DNA of 64,000 bases from Bradyrhizobium sp. 195 (GTDB lineage Bacteria; Pseudomonadota; Alphaproteobacteria; Rhizobiales; Xanthobacteraceae): contig NZ_CP082161.1 in assembly GCF_023101665.1 (NCBI RefSeq), forward strand, positions 5,456,001-5,520,000, in the 5' to 3' direction. The position numbers and the translations under genes were made by a program. Below are positions 1 through 7,290 of this stretch, in pieces (within the stretch, counting starts at the first letter, position 1; each line of letters begins with the position of its first letter). The notes under the pieces are model-generated. The model made no database searches. It saw nothing but the letters and a program-made list of their open reading frames with translations, and had not been told where the DNA came from.

Positions 1-411
1 AAGGACTGGATGACGACGGAGGTCAACCGGCTGTCGGCCGCCTATGTCGCCGTCCGGAATGACGGCTTCACCAAGGAAAGGCGCGACGAGCTGTTTCACG
101 CCGCCCACGACATCAAGGGTGACGCCGCAACCTTCGGCTATCCGGCCGCGGCGGGGGTAGCCGAGAGCCTGTGCCGCGTCATCGAGCACGCACCTGATCT
201 CGAAAAGGTGCCGGCCGAACTGTTCACGCACCACATCAACGCCATTCTCGCCATCGTGCACGAGAACACCAGGCTCGACAGCATCAGCGTCTCCGCCGAG
301 TTGAGCCGGCGCCTGCGCAAGGTCGCCGACGACTATCTCGCCCATGTCAACCGCGACCGCCCCGAGCATCTCGAGGTGATCCTGGCGCCGAGCATCGTGC
401 CGGTGGACTGA
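1..411 (+). CDS. Hpt-domain phosphotransfer protein, 5' end outside window
   Basis: This is the C-terminal part of a histidine phosphotransfer (Hpt) protein. The motif HDIKGDAATFG, about 35 residues after the first visible Met (position 10), matches the phosphorylated-His motif HxxKG of Hpt domains, which relay phosphate between response regulators. The frame is open from base 1 and the Met at position 10 has no ribosome-binding site visible in front of it, so the protein very probably starts upstream. At least 133 residues are seen. The rest is predicted helical, as expected for a four-helix Hpt bundle. Its partner kinase or regulator is not in the window. Confidence 0.75.
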   Translation, partial: KDWMTTEVNRLSAAYVAVRNDGFTKERRDELFHAAHDIKGDAATFGYPAAAGVAESLCRVIEHAPDLEKVPAELFTHHINAILAIVHENTRLDSISVSAELSRRLRKVADDYLAHVNRDRPEHLEVILAPSIVPVD

Positions 412-427
412 GGTCCAGCTCTCTCCC

Positions 428-514
428 CGTCATTGCGAGGAGCACTTGCGACGAAGCAATCCAGAGTCTTTCCGCGGAAAGACTCTGGATTGCTTCGCTG
501 CGCTCGCAATGACG
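428..514. repeat. Palindromic repeat, 'cgtcattgcgag' family
   Basis: An 87-bp imperfect inverted repeat begins CGTCATTGCGAG and ends CTCGCAATGACG. The inner arms AGAGTCTTTCCGCGG and CCGCGGAAAGACTCT also pair. The same outer arms recur at 2074-2154 and 32211-32290. Such elements lie between genes and could fold into a long hairpin in either transcript. Confidence 0.85.
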
Positions 515-550
515 GCGGTTGGTAGGCTGGGCCTATCCCCACGATCAGAT

Positions 551-640
551 CGTAGGGTGGATTAGCGCAGCGTAATCCACCGCTTTGATTGCCGCAGAGA
601 CAGAATTGGTGGGTTACGGCTTCGCCTAGCCCACCCTACG
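551..640. repeat. Palindromic repeat, 'cgtagggtgg' family
   Basis: A 90-bp inverted repeat has outer arms CGTAGGGTGG and CCACCCTACG and a second pair around GCGTAATCCACC and GGTGGGTTACGG. It directly follows the previous palindrome and ends 9 bp before the stop of the DUF2336 gene. Together the two repeats fill the 237-bp gap between the Hpt gene and the convergent DUF2336 gene. Confidence 0.8.
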
Positions 641-648
641 GCATCTCG

Positions 649-1815
649 TTACGCCGCGATCAGATCGTCGTAGGTGTCCTCGTCCGTGGCGAGCTCGTCG
701 CAGAACAGCCTTGCCTCCTCGCGCGCCGACTCCGTGGCGAAGCGGCGCAGCAAAACCATCAGCGGCTCGGTGGCGCCGCTGTCGGTCTCGCAATGGGTGA
801 GCACGCGCTCGACCATGCGCCGGCGCAGCCGCGCCGCGCCGTCGTCACTGTCGACAAAGCCCTGCTCGTGGCAGGCATCGAGCGCGACCTGGAATGCCGC
901 GAACGTCGCCTCGGGCAGCCCGGCGCGGCGGAGCAGCGCGTGCAGGCTATTGCCGCCGCGATCGTGCAGAAGCGCGGTGACGCGCGCCAGCGGCAGGTCG
1001 GCGAGCTCGGCCAGCGCCGCGTCGAACAAATCGAGATTGCTGGACAGCAATGCGCGCAGGATCAGGCCGGCAGTCAGCTGGCCCGTGACGCGCAAATGAT
1101 GCACGAGGCCCTGCATGTCCTCGCCGCGCGAGCGCGCCGCGATGTTGATGGTGGAGCGGTCACGCGCCTCGATCGTGATGCGATCGGCACGATCGGCGCT
1201 CAGCCAGTTCCGCGCCACGACGAATTGCGCCAGCGTCTCGGAGAGTTTCGCCACCAGCGCGGCCCGGGTTGCGGACGGCAGATCATCCAGCACCAGCATC
1301 GCCTCGCGAATCGCGGCGAGATGGCCGTGGCGCTCGACGATGCGATTCCACGAGAACGGCGCAAGCTCGGCATGAGGATTTTCGATCAACTCCAGCGCGG
1401 CCGCCGCGCAGCCGACTTCGGCGATGGCGGCGCAGACCGAGACCGGCAGCGCGATGCGGCGGGCGACCGCGCATTGCACCTCGTCATTGCCGGTCGCAAC
1501 AATGTCGACGAGATCGGCGTCGATCAAGAGCGGAGAATGTTCGAGCACGGGCAGCGCGACGGTCGGCTGATCCGCCGACAGCGCCCGCACGATCGACGCC
1601 GGCGCATCCGTGCTGCGCGCAAAAGCCTCGGCCATCGCCTGCCGCACCAGCGGCGAGGCATCGTCGAGCAGCATCAAGAGCGCGCCTTCGGCGGCGATGC
1701 GGTCGTCTGTGGAAAGATCTGAGATCAGCCAGGCCCGGGCCAACGCCCGTGTGGCCTCGGCCCGCTCGCCGGCCGGCGCCGTCCTGATCCAATTGATGAA
1801 CTGCCGAACAATCAT
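649..1815 (-). CDS. DUF2336 domain-containing protein
   Basis: A 388-residue helical protein beginning MIVRQFINWIRTAPAGERAEA. The regular Ala/Leu-rich helical pairs with VRQAMAEAFA and ALPVLEHSPLL segments match the DUF2336 family of alphaproteobacteria, which resembles HEAT-like repeats. No signal peptide or membrane segment is seen, so it is probably cytoplasmic. Biochemical function is unknown; members are often found near signalling or cell-cycle genes, and here the neighbour is an Hpt protein in convergent orientation. The start at 1815 gives the usual length. Low-GC sequence upstream (1816-1960) probably carries the promoter. Confidence 0.8.
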   Translation of the reverse strand: MIVRQFINWIRTAPAGERAEATRALARAWLISDLSTDDRIAAEGALLMLLDDASPLVRQAMAEAFARSTDAPASIVRALSADQPTVALPVLEHSPLLIDADLVDIVATGNDEVQCAVARRIALPVSVCAAIAEVGCAAAALELIENPHAELAPFSWNRIVERHGHLAAIREAMLVLDDLPSATRAALVAKLSETLAQFVVARNWLSADRADRITIEARDRSTINIAARSRGEDMQGLVHHLRVTGQLTAGLILRALLSSNLDLFDAALAELADLPLARVTALLHDRGGNSLHALLRRAGLPEATFAAFQVALDACHEQGFVDSDDGAARLRRRMVERVLTHCETDSGATEPLMVLLRRFATESAREEARLFCDELATDEDTYDDLIAA

Positions 1816-1960
1816 GCTGCTTCCGGCTTACACAACAAACGAAAATGATGACGGCTCGTCACCTGCAACACAAAATAAACCACGACGCTTAACAAAGCGT
1901 TCACCATAACTGGCTGGTTTAATTGACGTTTTGTTAAGGGAACAAAGCCGCCTGGGATGC

Positions 1961-2045
1961 GTGCCCCGGACGCAGCGCAGCAACGCCATAAGCGCGGCTA
2001 CGCGCGTCTTCGACGCGCTATTGCGTTGCAGCGCGTCCGGGACAC
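1961..2045. repeat. Palindromic repeat, 'cccggacgc' family
   Basis: An 85-bp inverted repeat with arms GTGCCCCGGACGCAGCGC and GCGCGTCCGGGACAC, and an inner pair AGCAACGC and GCGTTGCA. It is the first of three repeats packed into the 418-bp gap between two divergent genes (1816-2233). I see no gene there. Confidence 0.75.
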
Positions 2046-2073
2046 GAGCGGATGAGAGCTCTCGCCCATACTC

Positions 2074-2154
2074 CGTCATTGCGAGCGCAGCGAAGCAATC
2101 CAGAATCCCTTCGCGGATACATTTCTGGATTGCTTCGCTGCGCTCGCAATGACG
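2074..2154. repeat. Palindromic repeat, 'cgtcattgcgag' family
   Basis: An 81-bp copy of the family also seen at 428-514 and 32211-32290. The arms CGTCATTGCGAGCGCAGCGA and its complement are perfect over 20 bp, followed by AGCAATCCAGAA and its partner. It lies between two members of the CCCGGACGC family. Confidence 0.85.
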
Positions 2155-2190
2155 GTGCTGATGTAGCTGCGCACGATGACCTCAATCTCC

Positions 2191-2220
2191 TGCCCGGACG
2201 CAGTGCAGCGCGTCCGGGAC
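2191..2220. repeat. Short member of the 'cccggacgc' repeat family
   Basis: A compact inverted repeat with arms CCCGGACGC (2193-2201) and GCGTCCGGG (2210-2218) around an 8-base loop. It repeats the outer arms of the element at 1961-2045 and lies 14 bp before the stop codon of the transglycosylase gene, so it could act as a 3' hairpin for that transcript. Confidence 0.65.
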
Positions 2221-2233
2221 ACGAGAGTGAGTT

Positions 2234-3268
2234 CTAGCTCGAGAACGTGCCGCTGCGATCGCTGAAGAGATCGAGTGGCTGCGGCGGCCGCACATCCGGC
2301 GTCGCTGACGCGACCGAGGTCGCCGGTGCGACCGAGGTGAGCGAGGCATTGTTGCCCCATAATTTCTGCACCGTGGTCGAGACCGGCTGCGTGGCATCAC
2401 CGGGCTGATAGATCGAACGAAACACCGGCGTGCTCGGGGCATTGTCCGCGAGCGTCGTTGGCGCCGATGCACTGACGGGCGTCACCGCGCGTGCGTTCGG
2501 GAAGGTCTGGAGATAGGCGGCGTTGTCGATGACGGGCGCGGCGGGCTGCACGCCGCTCGCGCTCGCGACCGTGGTCGACGGCGTGCCGCCATACATCGCC
2601 ATCGCGCCGCGGGTCGTTTTCGAATTGGCCGCGCTGGCATAGCGCGCATCCAGCACCGAATAGACTTCGGAGACGCTGCGGGCGCGGCCATCCCTCTCGT
2701 AGAAGATCGAGCGATTGGCGGACGCCGCGTTCGGAAACAGCCGCGCACCGACCGCTTGCGGATTGTCCTCGGCATTGGCGATCAGTTTTGCAGCCCCGCC
2801 GACGCCCATGAAATGCGCCATGTAGAGCTCACTGTCGCTCGGCCTGCGGCCGAGCAAGCCGGTGAGCTTGAAGCTGTTCGACTGCGTCAGTGCGCCCGCC
2901 ATGGCGGAGGCGGCATCGGGATCGTCGCGCAGCTTCATGATCGACCGCTTCATAGCGGGATCATCGACGGTGTAGGTGCCCGACGAGGTCCTGGTGATGG
3001 CGTCGGAATAGTTGCCGTAGCCGAGCTGGGTTCCGGCTTCCTTCACGGTGCCGAGCCAGGTCTGGTCGATGAATTGGTAGAGTCCGTGCGCGGACGACGT
3101 CGTGGCCCCGGCCGTCGGATTGAAGTCCGATTCCATCTTGGCGGTGGTCAGCATGTACTGGAAGCTGACGCCGGTGACGTTCGAGGCCTGCTTGATCGCA
3201 CCGGCGACGCGCGCCCGCGACGGATCGAGACCGGCCGTCTGCGTGGCACTGAAATTGTCGACCGACAT
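2234..3268 (-). CDS. Lytic transglycosylase (SLT domain)
   Basis: A 344-residue putative peptidoglycan lytic transglycosylase. The SLT-type core runs from about residue 20 to 150. TTAKMESDFNP contains the likely catalytic Glu46, followed by SSAHGLYQFIDQTWL, which matches the family's second motif. The C-terminal half (about 200-344) is Ser/Thr/Pro/Ala-rich and probably disordered. I chose the ATG at 3268 (MSVDNFSATQTAGLDPS) because a longer TTG-started frame adds only a Pro/Arg-rich stretch. No clear signal peptide is visible; some Bradyrhizobium homologues likewise begin in this way and may use another export route. A perfect CtrA-type box lies about 80 bp upstream. Confidence 0.8.
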   Translation of the reverse strand: MSVDNFSATQTAGLDPSRARVAGAIKQASNVTGVSFQYMLTTAKMESDFNPTAGATTSSAHGLYQFIDQTWLGTVKEAGTQLGYGNYSDAITRTSSGTYTVDDPAMKRSIMKLRDDPDAASAMAGALTQSNSFKLTGLLGRRPSDSELYMAHFMGVGGAAKLIANAEDNPQAVGARLFPNAASANRSIFYERDGRARSVSEVYSVLDARYASAANSKTTRGAMAMYGGTPSTTVASASGVQPAAPVIDNAAYLQTFPNARAVTPVSASAPTTLADNAPSTPVFRSIYQPGDATQPVSTTVQKLWGNNASLTSVAPATSVASATPDVRPPQPLDLFSDRSGTFSS

Positions 3269-3346
3269 GATGAGGTGCCCGCCCCGCGCGGCGTTGAATG
3301 GCGCCGGCAATTCGGCGCCCGTCGTCTCACCGTGGGACAGGTATGG

Positions 3347-3362
3347 TTAATGCGGGGTTAAC
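3347..3362. promoter_or_regulatory. CtrA-type box
   Basis: TTAATGCGGGGTTAAC matches the CtrA consensus TTAA-N7-TTAAC exactly. It lies 79 bp upstream of the transglycosylase start. CtrA controls cell-cycle, envelope and motility genes in alphaproteobacteria, so control of a cell-wall enzyme is plausible. Binding is inferred from the motif alone. Confidence 0.5.
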
Positions 3363-3373
3363 TAGACGCTGTC

Positions 3374-3475
3374 GTCATTCCGGGGCGCGCGGAGCGCGAG
3401 CCCGGAATCCATCGCAAGACATCACGCGCGGCTAAATGGATTCCGGGCTCGCACCTGCGGTGCGCCCCGGAATGA
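3374..3475. repeat. Palindromic repeat, 'gtcattccggggcgc' family
   Basis: A 102-bp inverted repeat with outer arms GTCATTCCGGGGCGC and GCGCCCCGGAATGAC and inner arms AGCCCGGAATCCAT and ATGGATTCCGGGCT. It fills the gap between the CtrA-type box and the stop of hisI. A lone half-copy of the left arm occurs at 5387. Confidence 0.85.
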
Positions 3476-3482
3476 CAGCGAG

Positions 3483-3905
3483 TTACTTCTCATAGACGTC
3501 GCTGGGATCAAACAGCCGCTCGGCATCGGTGAACACCAGCTTCGCCCCGCCGCCCTCACCTTCGACCTTCCGGTAGAAGCAGGACCGCCGCCCGGTGTGG
3601 CAGGCCGCGCCGACCTGCTCGACGCGGATCCAGACCGCGTCCTGGTCGCAATCGGTACGCATCTCGACCACGCGCTGGGTTTGACCTGAGGTCTCACCTT
3701 TTCGCCACAAGGCATTGCGCGAACGGCTGAAGTACCAGGCCTCACCGGTCGCGATCGTCTTGCGCAGTGCCTCCTCGTTCATGTGCGCGACCATGAGCAC
3801 ATCGCCGGTGGCAATGTCGGTCGCGACGCAGGTCACGAGCCCTGCCGCGTCGAACCGCGGCTGGAAGGACAAGCCTTCCTCGATCTCATGGGAATGAGCG
3901 GACAC
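3483..3905 (-). CDS. hisI: Phosphoribosyl-AMP cyclohydrolase
   Basis: HisI opens the adenine ring of phosphoribosyl-AMP, the third step of histidine biosynthesis. The protein has [15 protein letters not shown], the motif [21 protein letters not shown], the metal-binding [11 protein letters not shown] and the Cys in [14 protein letters not shown], all standard for the family. I chose a GTG start at 3905 (140 aa, first residues [11 protein letters not shown]) because it is preceded by AGCGAGG and because a start further upstream at 3974 would lie inside a dispersed palindromic repeat. It follows folE in the same direction, so the two may be co-transcribed. Confidence 0.93.
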   Translation of the reverse strand: MSAHSHEIEEGLSFQPRFDAAGLVTCVATDIATGDVLMVAHMNEEALRKTIATGEAWYFSRSRNALWRKGETSGQTQRVVEMRTDCDQDAVWIRVEQVGAACHTGRRSCFYRKVEGEGGGAKLVFTDAERLFDPSDVYEK

Positions 3906-3919
3906 AACAAGCCTCGCTA

Positions 3920-3968
3920 GAGCATGACCCGGAAAAGTGCGCCGCGGTTTTCCGACAAGGTCATGCTC
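3920..3968. repeat. Dispersed rhizobial palindrome, 'gagcatgacc' type
   Basis: A 49-bp element with arms GAGCATGACC and GGTCATGCTC and an inner pair CGGAAAA and TTTTCCG. It sits between folE and hisI and would form a hairpin in a folE-hisI transcript. From memory, elements of this form are very common between genes in Rhizobiales. Confidence 0.75.
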
Positions 3969-3989
3969 AAACAATAAACCGCCGCGAGG

Positions 3990-4679
3990 TCAGCGCGTGC
4001 CTCGCACCAGGGACAGGAAACGGGCCTGTTCCGCCGGATTGTCGCGGAACATGCCGGTGAAGCGGCTGGTGAAGGTGGAAGCGCCATGCTTGGCGACGCC
4101 GCGCACCGACATGCAGGTATGCTCGGCCTCGATCAGCACCGCAACGCCGCGCGGCTTGAGGACTTCGTCGATCGCAGCCGCGATCTGCGCCGTCAGATGC
4201 TCCTGGGTTTGGAGCCGGCGGGCGAAGATATCGGTGAGGCGCGCCAGCTTGGACAGGCCGACGACGCGTTCCACCGGCGTATAGGCGATGTGCGCCTTGC
4301 CGTAGAACGGCATCATGTGATGCTCGCACTGCGAGGTGAACTCGATGTCGCGCACCAGCACGAAATCGTCATAGCCGGCGGTCTCGCCGAAGGTGCGGTC
4401 GAGCACCTCGGCCGGGCACTGATGATAGCCCTGATAGAGCTCGTCGAAGGCCTCGACCACGCGGCGCGGCGTGTCGAGCAAGCCCTCGCGCTCGGTGTTC
4501 TCGCCGATATAGGCGAGCAGCGTCTTCACGGCTGCTTCCGCCTCTGCACGCGCCGGGCGCGGCTGGTCGGCGCGGACGGCAGCCGCGAGGAATTCGGCAG
4601 GATCAAGCTCGGCCGCGCGGCTCTCGGGCTGCCGGTCGGAGGGCTTGCCCGGGCGGATGGATTTGATTGTAGCGTCCAT
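3990..4679 (-). CDS. folE: GTP cyclohydrolase I
   Basis: FolE converts GTP to dihydroneopterin triphosphate, the entry to folate (and queuosine-type) synthesis. The 229-residue protein has the zinc site in [20 protein letters not shown] and [10 protein letters not shown], plus the GLSKLARL motif, so it is a canonical type IA enzyme. I chose ATG 4679 ([11 protein letters not shown]); the longer frame adds a Pro/Ala-rich stretch with no family support. The first 50 residues are a variable extension before the conserved core. The scaffold protein at 4922 is divergent, and a TATATA element near 4857 may be part of a promoter in the shared region. Confidence 0.95.
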   Translation of the reverse strand: MDATIKSIRPGKPSDRQPESRAAELDPAEFLAAAVRADQPRPARAEAEAAVKTLLAYIGENTEREGLLDTPRRVVEAFDELYQGYHQCPAEVLDRTFGETAGYDDFVLVRDIEFTSQCEHHMMPFYGKAHIAYTPVERVVGLSKLARLTDIFARRLQTQEHLTAQIAAAIDEVLKPRGVAVLIEAEHTCMSVRGVAKHGASTFTSRFTGMFRDNPAEQARFLSLVRGTR

Positions 4680-4921
4680 ATCGACTCCGTTCGACGGCCT
4701 CGCGGCCGGAGTGTCACCGGCAGACGGGGCGGCCAAGCCGCCGGACGCCTGAAGAGAACAGTTTTGGCGCAAAGGGTCCGCAGGCTGCAATGCCGGCCGC
4801 ACAGTTGGAAATCGCCGCCGGCGCGCTGCTGGACTGTTTTTCCGCCAGTTCCGACCCTATATAGGACCGTGGACGCCGCCCGCCAAGGCCGATCGGGTGC
4901 GGAAGTGCTGGACTCCATCAC

Positions 4922-5377
4922 ATGCTGAACGACATCTACAACAAGCGGATCATCGAACTGGCCGGGAATATTCCGCGCCTCGGACGGCTATCGGACCCCG
5001 ATGCCTCCGCCACCGCCCACTCGAAGCTGTGCGGTTCGACCGTCAAGATCGATCTCAAGATGACTGGAGACACCGTCACCGACTTCGCTCATGACGTGAA
5101 GGCCTGCGCCCTCGGCCAAGCCTCCTCATCCATCATGGCAAGTCGGATCGTCGGCTCGACTGCGAGCGAACTCCGTGAGTTACGCGAAACTGTTCGCAAG
5201 ATGCTGAAGGAGAACGGTGCGCCTCCTGAAGGCAAATGGGAGGAGATCAAGTTCCTCGAGCCGGTCCGCGACTACAAGGCGCGCCACGCCTCGACGCTTC
5301 TAACCTTCGATGCCGTGGTTGACGCCATCGGCCAGATCGAAGCCAAAGCCAAGCTGCCCGCTGTGGCGCAGGGCTGA
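4922..5377 (+). CDS. NifU/IscU-like iron-sulfur scaffold protein
   Basis: A 151-residue protein of the NifU_N/IscU fold, which assembles Fe-S clusters for delivery to apo-proteins. Two of the three usual ligand cysteines are visible: C37 in KLCGST and C62 in KACALGQASSS. The third, expected near residues 122-125, is replaced by RHAS (H122, A123, S124), and the Asp after the first Cys is Ser. Alphaproteobacterial relatives of this subgroup often share this. It may bind a cluster differently or have a specialised role. No other isc or suf genes are nearby. Confidence 0.82.
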   Translation: MLNDIYNKRIIELAGNIPRLGRLSDPDASATAHSKLCGSTVKIDLKMTGDTVTDFAHDVKACALGQASSSIMASRIVGSTASELRELRETVRKMLKENGAPPEGKWEEIKFLEPVRDYKARHASTLLTFDAVVDAIGQIEAKAKLPAVAQG

Positions 5378-5386
5378 GACCTCTCC

Positions 5387-5428
5387 CGTCATTCCGGGGC
5401 GATGCGTAGCATCGAACCTGGAATCCAG
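5387..5428. repeat. Half copy of the 'gtcattccggggcg' repeat
   Basis: The sequence GTCATTCCGGGGCG followed by ATGCGTAGCATCGAACC and TGGAATCC resembles the left half of the palindrome at 3374-3475, but no right arm follows. It seems to be a decayed or truncated element between convergent genes. Confidence 0.5.
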
Positions 5429-5507
5429 GTCGCGCTCGAGATTCTCAGGTGCGCAATTGCGCAACACAGTTCGCGCTACGCGCGCCTGACTGCCAAGATT
5501 GAAGAGC

Positions 5508-6401
5508 TTACTTCGGCGCCGCCGGGGCTGGCGCGGCCACACCGCCGGTCGGCACGATGGCTTCCGCCGTCTTGGTCGACTTGGCGGGCTGCTCCGGTTC
5601 CACGCCGAACCGGGCCTGCGTCTTCGGGGCAAGCTCCGCCATCGCCGGCGCGGAGATGTCCACGTGCGGCAGCACGTCGGCAACGAGATCTGTCGTCACG
5701 AGATTGGTGAGCTTGAGCTCGCCGGCGTCCAGCTCATGCAGATCTTCCCAGGGTGGAACGCTGAGCGCGAGCGACAGCAGGTCGCCCGCTCCGCCCATGT
5801 CGAAGGTGTATTTGGCGAGCCGGCCGATGTCGCGCTCCACGATCATCAGGTCCTGCGCGCTGTAGCTCGCCGACTTGGCATCATCGGCGCGGTCGCCCAT
5901 CCAGATCTGGTGGACGCGGACATGGGCGGCTTCCGGCACGTAGCGCTTCTTGCCGGCCAGCAGCAGGAACACGCACATGGATTCGCAATAGGCCTCAGGC
6001 GCGACCGCCGGACGAGCGGACTGCCCGGCGCGGAAGCTTACGCCGACCGTGGTCAAGAGCCCGAGATTGCGGAAGCGTCGGCCAAGCGTGATCGCGTCAT
6101 TGACGGAACCGCCGCTGGAATCGAGCACCACGGTGGCACCGCCGAGCTGGCGACCACGGGAAAACTCTTCGAAATCCTTCGGCGTATCGGCGGTGATGAT
6201 GCCCACCGCACTGACCCAGCCGCGGCAGTTCGGCTCGCAGGCGATCCAGTTGAACTTCATCGGTAGCTTGCGCTCTTCGAGAGCAGCACCGGCGCGGGCC
6301 GACGACCCGAGCGTCGCGACGGCGCCAGCCAGCACGACTCCACACACGGCGGTTCCCACCAGCAACCAGCCGCGAAGATCAAGGGAGTTCAGAAGTCTCA
6401 A
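5508..6401 (-). CDS. Membrane-anchored ClpP-fold periplasmic protein
   Basis: A 297-residue protein with an N-terminal hydrophobic segment (about residues 10-35) and a domain resembling the ClpP/crotonase-like periplasmic proteins of COG3904. ATVVLDSSGGSVNDAITLG and the segment EAYCESMCVFLLLAGKKR correspond to the oxyanion-loop and active-site helix regions of that fold; the Ser in ESMCVFLL is the likely nucleophile position. I chose a TTG start at 6401 because GGAAGGA stands 6-7 bases ahead of it; an ATG at 6467 would add a Gly-rich stretch. The C-terminus is Ala/Pro-rich. Substrate unknown. Confidence 0.65.
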   Translation of the reverse strand: MRLLNSLDLRGWLLVGTAVCGVVLAGAVATLGSSARAGAALEERKLPMKFNWIACEPNCRGWVSAVGIITADTPKDFEEFSRGRQLGGATVVLDSSGGSVNDAITLGRRFRNLGLLTTVGVSFRAGQSARPAVAPEAYCESMCVFLLLAGKKRYVPEAAHVRVHQIWMGDRADDAKSASYSAQDLMIVERDIGRLAKYTFDMGGAGDLLSLALSVPPWEDLHELDAGELKLTNLVTTDLVADVLPHVDISAPAMAELAPKTQARFGVEPEQPAKSTKTAEAIVPTGGVAAPAPAAPK

Positions 6402-6462
6402 TCTGGTTCCTTCCCCAAGCCCCAAAGGTCCCCAACAATCCCCGGTAGCGCCCACTGAGTCC

Positions 6463-6480
6463 ATCATACACGCGTATGAT
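6463..6480. promoter_or_regulatory. Perfect 18-bp palindrome, candidate operator
   Basis: ATCATACACGCGTATGAT has perfect 7-bp arms around a 4-bp centre. It lies 62 bp upstream of the ClpP-fold gene and 169 bp upstream of yidD in the opposite direction. The size and symmetry suit a dimeric repressor site. The regulator is not identifiable. Confidence 0.4.
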
Positions 6481-6648
6481 TCTACACATGGACGTCACAA
6501 AAATGGTATCCGGGGGAATACAGATCGTCCACAGGCACTTGCTGCACTGCTCCCAAAAAGCATGCAAAATATGGCGCGGAAACAACAGCTTACAGTTCCC
6601 TGCGCCGGAACCGTGCAACACCTCGCCTAACGTGGCAGCACAGCGCAC

Positions 6649-6987
6649 ATGAAGCATTCAGCCTGCGGGCATTGTTCCAGTCCGGTCGACGCGGCGCTTC
6701 GGCTCCCGCGCAGATTCGGCCGTGCGCTGATCTGGCTCTATCGGCATACGCTGTCGCCTCTGGTCGGCTACAATTGCCGGCACCTGCCGACCTGCTCCGT
6801 CTATGGCGACGAGGCGATCGAACGGTTCGGGCTCTGGGCCGGCGGCTGGATGACGCTCGCGCGGCTGCTCCGCTGCAATCCGTTTGGCACGTCGGGCATC
6901 GACAATGTGCCGCTTACCGCGCCGCAACGCGCGCGCTGGTATCTGCCATGGCGCTATGCCCGCTGGCGCGGCGTCAATGCATCGTGA
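6649..6987 (+). CDS. yidD: Membrane protein insertion efficiency factor YidD
   Basis: YidD is a small membrane-associated protein that helps YidC-dependent insertion. The 112-residue product contains LIWLYRHTLSPLVGYNCRHLPTCSVYGDEAI, with the family's conserved Cys pair (split here only by LPT), and RLLRCNPFG near the C-terminus. The N-terminus carries an extra CGHC-containing stretch. Although yidD usually sits with rpmH, rnpA and yidC, here it is alone, as is common in Rhizobiales. No strong ribosome-binding site is seen ahead of the ATG. Confidence 0.88.
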   Translation: MKHSACGHCSSPVDAALRLPRRFGRALIWLYRHTLSPLVGYNCRHLPTCSVYGDEAIERFGLWAGGWMTLARLLRCNPFGTSGIDNVPLTAPQRARWYLPWRYARWRGVNAS

Positions 6988-7080
6988 GATTGCTGCGATG
7001 CCTTGCGCATCGATCGCCTGAGCGGAACCTTGGCCTTCCGTCCCGCGTTGTTTTGATGCTCCCCCGGGGAGGAAACAACA

Positions 7081-7290
7081 ATGCGCTGGAAAATCAGCCC
7101 TCATCTTCACTTCAGACTCGGGCCCAATCCCGGCTCCAGGCGGCACCACGACCCCAGAACCATGGATCTGCTCGCGATCGTCGCCTTGCTGGCGCTCGTG
7201 CTCGGCTCGGGCTGGTATCTGGCATCGAGCCTTGCGACGCCGCCGAGCACGACGGCGTTCATCGTGCCGAGCCAGAGCGTGCATTGGTAA
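7081..7290 (+). CDS. Small single-pass membrane protein
   Basis: A 69-residue protein with one hydrophobic segment at about residues 28-50 (DLLAIVALLALVLGSGWYL) and a basic N-terminus. It is supported by a strong ribosome-binding site, GGGGAGGAAACAACA, directly before the ATG. No family is recognised. It ends at the base where the convergent exported-protein gene begins its stop codon. Confidence 0.6.
   Translation: MRWKISPHLHFRLGPNPGSRRHHDPRTMDLLAIVALLALVLGSGWYLASSLATPPSTTAFIVPSQSVHW

Noticed and set aside
333..542. Short frames giving peptides like LRAQRSNPES in the palindromic repeats
   Set aside because: They are translations of the repeat arms and recur with the repeats, so they are not genes.
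589..1722. A 377-codon plus-strand frame opposite the DUF2336 gene
   Set aside because: It is a shadow of the minus-strand gene, with Arg/Gln/Asp-rich composition and no homology.
4922..5377. Part of a nitrogenase or nif cluster
   Set aside because: The scaffold is NifU-like only in its first domain and no other nif gene is near.
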